In this document: positions 26,030 through 33,977 of the stretch, piece after piece
Numbering within the stretch: position 1 is the stretch's first letter
How the letters are laid out: the number at the start of each line of letters is the position of its first letter
From: FEB-25 sp963822175
Lineage (GTDB): Bacteria; Chloroflexota; Anaerolineae; Anaerolineales; UBA4823
Direction of reading: 5' to 3'
Assembly: GCA_963822175.1 (NCBI GenBank)
Contig: CAWGGJ010000008.1
Span: 620,001 to 684,000 of the forward strand
Length of the DNA: 64,000 nt
Made by a program: the position numbers and the translations under genes
The notes under the pieces: generated by a model
What the model was told of the DNA's origin: nothing
Databases searched by the model: none
What the model saw: only the letters and a program-made list of their open reading frames with translations

Positions 26030-28939
26030 ATGCCCACAGTTCCGCAAACCATAAAATTTCGCAATCAACGAAGATTTAAAGAAAAACGCAATCCATGGTT
26101 CAAGATTGGTCTGAGTTTTGGAATCGTTATCAGTATTATGCTGGCGGTAATTGGTCTGATTGGGTCCTGGTATTACGCCAACCTCACCCACGATCTTCCA
26201 TCGGTGGAAGTCGTTCCATCACTATTGGAACCACCGGATGGAACGATGCTCCAACCCACACGTATTTATGACAGGTTACATGAGAATATTCTCCTGACAC
26301 TTGAAAACCCGGCTGTAGCAGGCAGGCAGTACCTGTATGTTGATGAAGACACTCAGGCAGGAAAGGATCAATTTCCTAAAAACCTCATTGACGCCACAAT
26401 TGCCGTTAATGAACCTGATTTTTGGACTAGCCCAGGCTTTTCCTTGTCTGGATTGTCGGAAGGCACACATCCGACGATAGCCCAACGGCTAATTTCCGAC
26501 CTGGTTTTGGACGGTGAACCACCTTCGTTACAGCGAAACATTCGTGAACGTTTGCTGGCTGCCCAGATCACCGCTCAATTTGGGAGGCCGAAAATCCTTG
26601 AATGGTACCTGAATAGCGTTCAATATGGGAATCTTATCTATGGTGCAGATGCAGCTGCACGTGCATATTATGGAAAATCTGCATCTGAGATCAATCTATC
26701 TGAAGCTTCCATGCTTACAGCTATTAGCGAGATGCCAGCGATAAACCCATTATTTGGTTCACAAATATTACAGGATCAGCAGGAAATAGTGATTGATTCG
26801 ATGTTAGCCAACAGGATGATTAATCCCGGCGAGGCTCAAAAAGCCCTCTTCAAGAATATAAAATTCCGGGAGCAAATAGAAACTCAGTCCCGTGCTCCTG
26901 CATTTACTAATTTAGTCTTGATGCAGCTTAACCCGATAATACCCCTGGATAGAATCCGGAGAGGTGGTTATGAGATTGTAACCAGCCTGGATTATGACTT
27001 ACAAATGCAAGCTGCCTGTGCCTCGCAAGCTCAGGTGGATCGGTTGAAAGGTTATGGTGAGCAATTAACCAAAGTCGATGGCAGCACATGTGAAGCAGCG
27101 CAATTACTCCCAACCTTACAATTAAACGGAAACGGTCCAATACAAGATGTTAAAGTTAATCTGGTTATTCAAGATCCACAATCAGGTCAGATTTTAGCTC
27201 TGGTAGGAAATGAAAGCTCTGAGATGGTTCCAGCGTATCCAGAAAAACATACTGCTGGAACGATCTTGTCTCCTTTTTTGTATCTTACTGCATTTACACG
27301 TGGTATGAGTCCCGCAACACTGTTATGGGATATCCCTCAAAATAGAGAAAATGAGCTGACGGTGCTAAACCAGGCTGATACTAGTGAAATGCAGATTAGC
27401 TCTTACCATGGTCCGGTCAGTTTAAGGACGGCATTCGCCAACGACTATTTTGCTGCCGCTACAACTGTCTTGCAGCAAGTGGGAATTAATAATGTCTGGC
27501 TGACCGAAAAACGGTTTGGGATCGATACACCTGAACTGGACACAGGTTCAAAAGCAACATTGAGCGATCTATACTCTCAGTCAATTTCATTGACCAATGG
27601 CGCGCAGGCTTATGGAGTACTGGCAAATCAAGGCATCTTGTCAGGTCAGCCCAATAATATCTCTGGAGCTGAAGATAATGGCTTAAGCTCAACAAGCATC
27701 CTAAAGGTGATGGGAGTTGATGGAAGGATTTGGTTGGACTGGTCGATTCCACAATCTCGATCAATCATTAATCCTCAGTTAGCTTACCTGGTTACCAACG
27801 TCCTGAGCGATGACTATGCTCGCTGGCGGAGCCTTGGTCATCCTAACTCCTTGGAAATTGGTCGACCGGCAGCAGCCAAGTTAGGGTTGACCGAAGGTGG
27901 CAATGAGGCCTGGGTGCTTGGGTATATCCCACAACTGGTTGTTGGGGTTTGGATGGGCGGAGAAAAAGATGATACTGGTGGCCTTTCTGCAGACATCCCT
28001 GCTGGACTCTGGCATGCCATTATGCAGTATTCATCCAAGCATATAGCAGTTCAGGATTTTGCTGTGCCAGAAGGAATCAGCTTAATTCAGGTTTGTGATC
28101 CTTCAGGATTACTTGTGTCTGACCTGTGCCCATCGATCGCTCAGGAGGTGTTTTTAACCGGAAATGAACCGACACAGGTGGATAACCTTTACCAGAAATA
28201 CTTTATAAATCGTGAATCTGAGGCTTTAGCAACGATATTTACTCCTTCAGATATGTTAGCAGAAAAGGTGTACATGGTAGTGCCGCCGCAGGCAGAATCA
28301 TGGGCAGAAGAAGCGGGCTTTCCTACTCCACCCGATACCTACGATGTGATCTATGCAGTCCAGGAACCATCCCCTCAGGTCAATATCACCGACCCAGGGA
28401 TGTTCGATCAGGTATCGGGTTTTGTAGATATTCTCGGCACTGCAGCAGGGAGTGATTTTTCCTACTATCGATTACAGGTTGGAAAAGGACTAAACCCTCA
28501 GCAATGGATCCAGATCGGTGAAGACGTTGAAAAACCGGTGCACGACGCAATCCTTGGAACCTGGGATAGCAGAGGTTTGGAAGGTTTATACGTGGTGCAA
28601 TTGCTGGTCGTGTATCAGGATCAACGTGTAGACCGGGATATCGTGCAGGTAACCATTGATAACTCGGTACCCCAGGTTAGAATCGTAACTCCTACTGATG
28701 GCGAAGAAATTAAGTTTGACCAGGGGGATTCGATCATGATGCAGGTTGAGGCGACTGATAACCTCGTATTGGAGCGGGTTGAATTTTATTTGGACGGATC
28801 TCTGGAATCAACGCTATTGGTAGAGCCTTTTATAATCCTGTGGCCATCGACACCAGGTGAGCATACATTGATTGTAAATGCTTACGATTTGGCAGGTAAC
28901 GCCAATGAAGCAGAAGTCTCATTTTCAGTGTTCAAATAA
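26030..28939 (+). CDS. Class A PBP-like glycosyltransferase with degenerate transpeptidase and C-terminal Ig-like domains
   Basis: A 969-residue membrane-anchored cell-wall enzyme related to PBP1C. One TM helix (about residues 27-50) is followed by a GT51 domain with the presumed catalytic Glu in AVNEPDFW (Glu128), RNIRERLLAAQITAQFGRPK, and EWYLNSVQYG. The transpeptidase domain (about 300-680) has the right overall pattern, but its motifs are eroded. SxxK becomes GTILSPF (near 410) and KTGT becomes KLGLTE (near 616). So peptidoglycan polymerisation is likely but acyl-transfer is not. The tail (about 780-969) has one or two Ig-like domains that may bind wall polymers. No signal for regulation was seen. 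Confidence 0.85.
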   Translation: MPTVPQTIKFRNQRRFKEKRNPWFKIGLSFGIVISIMLAVIGLIGSWYYANLTHDLPSVEVVPSLLEPPDGTMLQPTRIYDRLHENILLTLENPAVAGRQYLYVDEDTQAGKDQFPKNLIDATIAVNEPDFWTSPGFSLSGLSEGTHPTIAQRLISDLVLDGEPPSLQRNIRERLLAAQITAQFGRPKILEWYLNSVQYGNLIYGADAAARAYYGKSASEINLSEASMLTAISEMPAINPLFGSQILQDQQEIVIDSMLANRMINPGEAQKALFKNIKFREQIETQSRAPAFTNLVLMQLNPIIPLDRIRRGGYEIVTSLDYDLQMQAACASQAQVDRLKGYGEQLTKVDGSTCEAAQLLPTLQLNGNGPIQDVKVNLVIQDPQSGQILALVGNESSEMVPAYPEKHTAGTILSPFLYLTAFTRGMSPATLLWDIPQNRENELTVLNQADTSEMQISSYHGPVSLRTAFANDYFAAATTVLQQVGINNVWLTEKRFGIDTPELDTGSKATLSDLYSQSISLTNGAQAYGVLANQGILSGQPNNISGAEDNGLSSTSILKVMGVDGRIWLDWSIPQSRSIINPQLAYLVTNVLSDDYARWRSLGHPNSLEIGRPAAAKLGLTEGGNEAWVLGYIPQLVVGVWMGGEKDDTGGLSADIPAGLWHAIMQYSSKHIAVQDFAVPEGISLIQVCDPSGLLVSDLCPSIAQEVFLTGNEPTQVDNLYQKYFINRESEALATIFTPSDMLAEKVYMVVPPQAESWAEEAGFPTPPDTYDVIYAVQEPSPQVNITDPGMFDQVSGFVDILGTAAGSDFSYYRLQVGKGLNPQQWIQIGEDVEKPVHDAILGTWDSRGLEGLYVVQLLVVYQDQRVDRDIVQVTIDNSVPQVRIVTPTDGEEIKFDQGDSIMMQVEATDNLVLERVEFYLDGSLESTLLVEPFIILWPSTPGEHTLIVNAYDLAGNANEAEVSFSVFK

Positions 28940-28942
28940 AAA

Positions 28943-28965
28943 AAGTCGGGCTGAGAGCCCGACTT
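28943..28965 (-). terminator. Intrinsic terminator between convergent genes
   Basis: A 10-bp perfect hairpin (AAGTCGGGCT / AGCCCGACTT, loop GAG). On the minus strand it is followed by TTTTTATTTG, terminating the Deg-type protease gene. On the plus strand it directly follows the PBP-like gene but lacks a long U-run, so it probably works mainly in the minus direction. Confidence 0.85.
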
Positions 28966-28986
28966 GTTAATACGGTGTTATTGTTT

Positions 28987-30630
28987 TTAGTAGTAAACGT
29001 AGAAAGAACTCCATATCTGTTCGACAGTGGCGCTGTCACCCGGGAAGGATTGAATTTCAAGCAGGATGATCGCCGCGGTTGGGTCTACGATATCTACAGC
29101 ACTGAGTACATAGGCATCATATCCATCAACCCCACCGCAGTTACTATAAGCGTCATATTTTCCACGGTATAGACCATCGTTATAATCATAACGACCAACT
29201 AGAGTGCAATCGCCACTGTACCCATCGGTGTAATAGTCAAGGAATTGTACATAACCGCCATACTTGGCAAATGTGTCTGATGCCCCAAAGAAAAGGCCTT
29301 CTGCATCATAAAAACTTTGGAAATCCGAAAGGCTGGGGGCAGCAGATATGGCTACGCCAATATCTTCCCCTTCAAAATTCCATGAAGAGCCAAGTACATC
29401 TGTCCAATAATCAGGAACATCGACCTGGAGTGTTCCTGAATCATCCACACAAGTGAGCCAACCACTTACAGTACTGGCTTGGCAATTCGCCGGTATTGAA
29501 CCTCCAGGTGTTGTCACTGGTGTTTGATCAGGCGAATCTTGTAAAGTTGAAACAACTTCCAGGGTACGGCCATTCAGCTGACCTTCCAGAATTTCCCCAG
29601 TTTGCCAACGAAGGACTTGAAGTGCCATGGTATCTTCTGGTTTTTTAGTGCGCAAGATATCACAGTATTCGTTCATTGTGCCGTCTGAAGCCAGGTATAT
29701 ATTTTCAAGGGAGGTAATAATATCGCCTGCTTTGACTCCGGCTTTGTCAGCAGGTGAGCCGGACTTTACTGAGCTAACCCAGATACCGGTTATAGATCCA
29801 TCTTCGTTCGAAATGGCTTGACCATTGATTCCAATTAAATCAACATCCTTACCTGTCTTTAGCTGCTCAATAACCGGGGTTGTAGTACCCCGATTGATAG
29901 CATAATACTGGTTTGTTGAGCTCGAACCGGCATAGTTCACCCCAACTACCTGGGCATTTTTATCCACCAAAGGTCCACCAGAGTTACCAGGATTGATCGT
30001 CGAAGTGTGTTCAATAACCAAATCTACTGATGCCCAGGATGTTTCTCCATCGGCATTTTCCTTGGAAACGATACCATTAGTCAGCGTATACTCCGGATCA
30101 CCAAGCGGAAAACCTGCAGCAAAAACCTCTAAACCAACCGTAGCAGGTCCGTCATACCAGGAAAGATATGGGAAACCATCACCCTCAATGTCAATGAGGG
30201 CAAGATCGGAACATTCAGACACGCCCAAAATGCGAGCGTTGTATACCTTGTTTTTATCGCCGCCAACCCAAACCTTGATCAAACCAGCACCAGTGACAAC
30301 ATGGTTGTTAGTCACTGCAAGCCCGGAAGGATCAATGATAAAACCTGATCCACGGCCTGCTGAATTGGCCAGGTAGCCAAATTCAGGGTCGACAAATGTG
30401 CCTTCTGCTTCGATCTGGATGGTTGCTTTCTTCAAATCGGGTAGTGAAGTAACGAGACCTGATGGCACCTCTGTTGGAGTGGGAGCAGAGGTCTCAGTGG
30501 GTGCCTTCTGGATGATAACCTCTGTCGGAGGAGTTTGTGTTGCTGTCTCTTTTGCCGATCCGCAGGCTGAACCAACGAGCATGAAAAATATAACGGTCAA
30601 TACAATGGATGTAAACGTTTTCCCGCGCAT
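28987..30630 (-). CDS. Deg/HtrA-like trypsin-type lipoprotein protease with PDZ domain
   Basis: A 547-residue exported serine protease. A lipobox LVGSAC follows the signal peptide (about residues 8-25), then a Thr/Pro-rich linker. The chymotrypsin-fold domain has the catalytic triad His in TNNHVV, Asp in SDLALI, and Ser in NPGNSGGPL. A PDZ domain follows (about 300-370: SVKSGSPADKAGVKAGDIIT). A C-terminal domain (about 390-547) has no family I recognise. The ATG at 30630 is preferred to the ATG two codons upstream because AAGGAG lies six bases before it. It is probably for envelope protein quality control. Confidence 0.88.
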   Translation of the reverse strand: MRGKTFTSIVLTVIFFMLVGSACGSAKETATQTPPTEVIIQKAPTETSAPTPTEVPSGLVTSLPDLKKATIQIEAEGTFVDPEFGYLANSAGRGSGFIIDPSGLAVTNNHVVTGAGLIKVWVGGDKNKVYNARILGVSECSDLALIDIEGDGFPYLSWYDGPATVGLEVFAAGFPLGDPEYTLTNGIVSKENADGETSWASVDLVIEHTSTINPGNSGGPLVDKNAQVVGVNYAGSSSTNQYYAINRGTTTPVIEQLKTGKDVDLIGINGQAISNEDGSITGIWVSSVKSGSPADKAGVKAGDIITSLENIYLASDGTMNEYCDILRTKKPEDTMALQVLRWQTGEILEGQLNGRTLEVVSTLQDSPDQTPVTTPGGSIPANCQASTVSGWLTCVDDSGTLQVDVPDYWTDVLGSSWNFEGEDIGVAISAAPSLSDFQSFYDAEGLFFGASDTFAKYGGYVQFLDYYTDGYSGDCTLVGRYDYNDGLYRGKYDAYSNCGGVDGYDAYVLSAVDIVDPTAAIILLEIQSFPGDSATVEQIWSSFYVYY

Positions 30631-30715
30631 GAGCATCTCCTTAATTTAATTGATATCGATCATGGCTTTCAGTTGATTTTATTACTATGGACTAAGTTTA
30701 CCATTAAAATCAAAT

Positions 30716-31207
30716 TTATAAATACTTCGCTAATATCTGCCTTGTGGAAGCGAATGCCAAAGGTGGTAAATCATTAGGAGAAAAATAGGCAGCTTGATTT
30801 GCATCATCACCGGGTATTAATTCACCAGATAGGATCTTTGCCTGATACAGGATCAGAATACTTGCTCCACGGGGGTGTACTTGACTGAATATTACATCAA
30901 GCAACCGGATATCCTTAATCTTGAGGCCAGTCTCTTCGACACACTCGCGTTCAGCAGCTGATTTTGGATCTTCCCCCGAATCAATAAATCCACTCGGCAA
31001 AGTCCAAAGCCCTTTTTGTGGATCATACTTGCGTTGAACCAACAACACCTGATCCTTATGATTGATCAGGACAGCCACAGCAACTTTTGGGTCGGGAAAA
31101 TATACCCATTCACATTGCGGGCATGTTGGCCGAAGCCTGCCCGAATGTATTTTCTCGATGACCGCAGTTCCGCAACGCGGACAAAACTTGATCGTACCGT
31201 TTATCAT
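30716..31207 (-). CDS. Nudix hydrolase with N-terminal zinc ribbon
   Basis: A 163-residue hydrolase of nucleoside diphosphates linked to other groups. A four-cysteine zinc ribbon (CPRCGTAVIEK then PTCPQC) covers about residues 8-38. The Nudix box is complete: GFIDSGEDPKSAAERECVEE followed by TGL (about residues 80-102). This arrangement is like NudC-type NADH pyrophosphatases or ADP-ribose/dinucleotide hydrolases, but it lacks the NudC N-terminal domain. Its ATG overlaps the stop of the anti-sigma gene by four bases. Substrate is unknown. Confidence 0.88.
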   Translation of the reverse strand: MINGTIKFCPRCGTAVIEKIHSGRLRPTCPQCEWVYFPDPKVAVAVLINHKDQVLLVQRKYDPQKGLWTLPSGFIDSGEDPKSAAERECVEETGLKIKDIRLLDVIFSQVHPRGASILILYQAKILSGELIPGDDANQAAYFSPNDLPPLAFASTRQILAKYL

Positions 31208-32337
31208 CTGCCGGTGCGAACCCGAAGGATGATCGCTAGAATACCTGCAATGATGGCTATTGCAGCCAGGCTGATCTCAGCAGCAAGTACGAGATAGCGG
31301 ATAAAACTAATATTTAGAGGAGAAGGATTTTCTCCAACAACAACTGCTTGTGTTGCAGTGGGATTGCCAGTATCCATCTCCTGATCAGGAAGTTGCTTTG
31401 CGGATGGTGCCGATTGCTCAGTGATCGGGGCAGCATTCATTAGCGGAGCAGGCGTATCCGATGGAGCAATGGAGGGATATGGAGTAGGAGAAGGTTCTTG
31501 AATAATAAATGGTAACGGAGTATCTGTTGGGATGAGGGTAGGAGCCGGAGAAGGTGTTGTGTTTAAGGTTAGGGTAAGAGTAATTGTTTCAGTGATGGTC
31601 ACAGCTGGTGTTGGGTTAATCCCCTGTAAGGATAAGGATTGTTCTGAAGTAGGCGTGGGACAATCAAGTATATATGGTATCGTAGGATATGCACCGCCAG
31701 CAAGATATACTTCACACGTGATCACGGTCGCCTTGGCTTGATCTCCCAATATGGTAGATGTTATTATCGGCGTGGCAGTTGGTGGATAGGCGAAGAGGTA
31801 AATGGTAGTTGGAGTGGGATTTTGAACTTCATCAACTGGCAAAGTTTCCATAGGAAGAACTGAAGATTCAATCGCAGGTGCTTGCATCATTACCGGTGGG
31901 GGAGCTTCGGTAGGTAATGGGGTTGACCCTTCACTGCGTGCTACCTCTTGTTGAACCGTTACTGATTCAGCGGGAGCTGAAGGAGCTAATGCAACCGGTG
32001 TAGTGGAAGTCAGGAACGTATCACCAAAGATTACCATCACCAGTAAGATTGTAGCAACCGCTGAAACGATCCCCATTGCAGGTGCCCAGCGCATGGGAGA
32101 ACGACTTTCTACGGTCTTAGAAACAACCTGGGGGTTAATATAATAATTCCTGGGTGCCCGAATTTTTGGCATATTGTGTAATAATGATCGGGTTTGAGCG
32201 AACGTGTTTAGCTCTTTCTGCAACGCAGGGTCAATTTTTAGGCGTGCTTCAAAGCGCTCACGCTCCTGGTTTCCCAACTGGTTATCCAGGTAAGCTGAGA
32301 TTAGCTCATAATCACGTGATGTCATCTGGTTCTTCAT
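31204..32337 (-). CDS. Anti-sigma factor-like membrane protein with long Thr/Pro-rich region
   Basis: A 377-residue protein. The N-terminal stretch LISAYLDNQLGNQERERFEARL (about residues 13-34) resembles the ASD helix of anti-sigma factors, but has no H-x3-C-x2-C zinc motif. A TM helix at about residues 85-108 is followed by a 230-residue extracytoplasmic Thr/Pro/Ser-rich region and a second TM helix near the C terminus (about 350-372). It follows the ECF sigma gene by nine bases, so it likely binds that sigma factor. No known ligand can be named. Confidence 0.7.
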   Translation of the reverse strand: MKNQMTSRDYELISAYLDNQLGNQERERFEARLKIDPALQKELNTFAQTRSLLHNMPKIRAPRNYYINPQVVSKTVESRSPMRWAPAMGIVSAVATILLVMVIFGDTFLTSTTPVALAPSAPAESVTVQQEVARSEGSTPLPTEAPPPVMMQAPAIESSVLPMETLPVDEVQNPTPTTIYLFAYPPTATPIITSTILGDQAKATVITCEVYLAGGAYPTIPYILDCPTPTSEQSLSLQGINPTPAVTITETITLTLTLNTTPSPAPTLIPTDTPLPFIIQEPSPTPYPSIAPSDTPAPLMNAAPITEQSAPSAKQLPDQEMDTGNPTATQAVVVGENPSPLNISFIRYLVLAAEISLAAIAIIAGILAIILRVRTGR

Positions 32338-32346
32338 CTTGCACCC

Positions 32347-32970
32347 TCATTCCAGACGAAATCCGGCAGGTAAAAGTTCCGCGAATCCATTCAGGCAATC
32401 TCTCAAACGCAACCGGGCACGTGCCAGGCGGCTTTTAATTGTCCCAATCGGTTTTTTTGCTGCTTGTGAGGCTTCAGAATAATCCAGTCCTTGGATATCC
32501 ACCATGATCACAGCAGAACGAAATTCAACTGGCAAATTTTCCAGGCAATGCTGGATTGCGCGTTGAAGTTCCGCCCGTTCAGCTCGATCTTCAGGTTGTT
32601 CAGCTGGATCAATCATCCATCGGGCAGACTCGACTTCTTCTCCAGTATCATCTAGAGGCTCCAGGGGCACTGTCGGCCGGCGTTTCCTGCGACGTAACTC
32701 ATCATAGCAGGCATTGGTTACGATGCGGAGTAACCAGGCTTTGAATGAGCCTCCGCGAAATGAGCTTAGGTGATTATATGCCGATATAAACGTGCTTTGG
32801 GTTGCATCGTCAGCTGCTTCACCTTCCCCCATCATCCGGTAGGCATGGTTATACACCATATCTTGATATGCCAGGACCAGGCGGTTGAATGAATCCACAT
32901 CACCCTCCCTGGCAGCCTGGATCAATGAAGTCTCTTCCACAGTTATTATTCTAACGCATATTACATTCAA
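32347..32970 (-). CDS. ECF-type RNA polymerase sigma factor
   Basis: A group 4 sigma factor of up to 207 residues. Region 2 has YQDMVYNHAYRMMGEGEAAD and FKAWLLRIVTNACYDELRRR; region 4 has GLDYSEASQAAKKPIGTIKS with the recognition helix. A GTG at 32940 (VEETSLIQAAREGD) is an alternative start ten codons in; neither has a clear ribosome binding site. It heads the operon sigma - anti-sigma-like - Nudix. The region 4 sequence differs clearly from the sigma factor at 13826-14413, so different promoters are likely. Confidence 0.88.
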   Translation of the reverse strand: MNVICVRIITVEETSLIQAAREGDVDSFNRLVLAYQDMVYNHAYRMMGEGEAADDATQSTFISAYNHLSSFRGGSFKAWLLRIVTNACYDELRRRKRRPTVPLEPLDDTGEEVESARWMIDPAEQPEDRAERAELQRAIQHCLENLPVEFRSAVIMVDIQGLDYSEASQAAKKPIGTIKSRLARARLRLRDCLNGFAELLPAGFRLE

Positions 32971-33020
32971 TAGCTATTGCTGGTAACAGGAATGGGGTTT
33001 AAAATTTGAGGGAGGTATAT

Positions 33021-33134
33021 ATGAAAGAAGATAATCGCCGTATTCTCTTTTCATGCCTGATTATATTGATTGTTGTTGGCATATTTCTCAGTTTATTATT
33101 CATCATTGGAGCGGGGATCCTGATTTTTGGGTGA
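33021..33134 (+). CDS. Tiny single-pass membrane protein
   Basis: A 37-residue open frame, MKEDNRRILFSCLIILIVVG followed by a further hydrophobic stretch ending IFG. It has a charged N terminus and one long TM helix (about residues 9-36). GGGAGG stands seven bases before the ATG, a strong ribosome binding site. It lies 21 bases upstream of the HAD phosphatase gene and is probably in the same transcript. No family recognised; it resembles the many small regulatory membrane peptides of bacteria. Confidence 0.6.
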   Translation: MKEDNRRILFSCLIILIVVGIFLSLLFIIGAGILIFG

Positions 33135-33155
33135 CTTACCGGGTAATGATCATAC

Positions 33156-33833
33156 ATGGCCATAGATTTTAGTCGGGTAAACGCTATTTGTTTTGATGTT
33201 GATGGAACATTAAGTGATACAGATGATCAGTTTGTAAATAATCTGGTAAGGTTTTTGAAACCAGTTAGGTTTGTTTTCCACCAGCAGGATGTCCTTCCAG
33301 TTGCTCGAAAGCTAGTCATGTTTACAGAAGGTCCTGGAAGTTGGCTGTACCGCGTCGCAGATAAATTAGGATTGGATGGCAAAATTGTTACACTAGGTGA
33401 TCGCCTTTATGAAATGGGCATCGGAGAGACTTCAGAACCTTATTGTCTAATAGACGGTGTTTGGCAGATGCTGGTAACGCTGCGCAATCGATTTCCCCTC
33501 TCAATAATCAGCAATCGGGGACAGAAATCCACCCTTAGGTTTCTATTCCAATTCGAACTTGTCTCCTTTTTTACCGCTGTCGCCACTGGTCAGACCTGTA
33601 GACATACCAAACCCTATCCGGATCCAATTTACTGGGCTGCAGACAAGATGGGTGTTGCAGCCTCATCCTGTCTTATGATCGGTGATACTGTTACTGATAT
33701 CCTGGCGGGTAAAAATGCCGGTGCTCAGACCATAGGTGTCCTTAGTGGTTTTGGTGATGAAACAGAGTTACGACGTGCTGGTGCAGATGCCATTTTAAAA
33801 AACACTGCGGATCTTGTTGACATGATTTACTAG
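33156..33833 (+). CDS. HAD-superfamily phosphatase
   Basis: A 225-residue HAD hydrolase. Motif I is FDVDGTLSDT (nucleophile Asp in FDVDGT, residues about 13-18), motif II is SIISNRG, motif III Lys is in RHTKPYPDP, and motif IV is MIGDTVTDILAGKNAG. A helical cap of about 75 residues lies between motifs I and II, of the phosphoglycolate phosphatase type. Substrate is not assignable. Confidence 0.85.
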   Translation: MAIDFSRVNAICFDVDGTLSDTDDQFVNNLVRFLKPVRFVFHQQDVLPVARKLVMFTEGPGSWLYRVADKLGLDGKIVTLGDRLYEMGIGETSEPYCLIDGVWQMLVTLRNRFPLSIISNRGQKSTLRFLFQFELVSFFTAVATGQTCRHTKPYPDPIYWAADKMGVAASSCLMIGDTVTDILAGKNAGAQTIGVLSGFGDETELRRAGADAILKNTADLVDMIY

Positions 33834-33977
33834 AAATTTTAAAGTTTAACATTTAGAAATTCAGTTTACTGGGGGATGCGAATTTCTTCATTAATGAAAT
33901 GCTTAAACAAGCACTAAATTACAATAATCTGCGTATTATTGTTTTATTATTTATTTCGTGGCTAGATGAGTATATTG

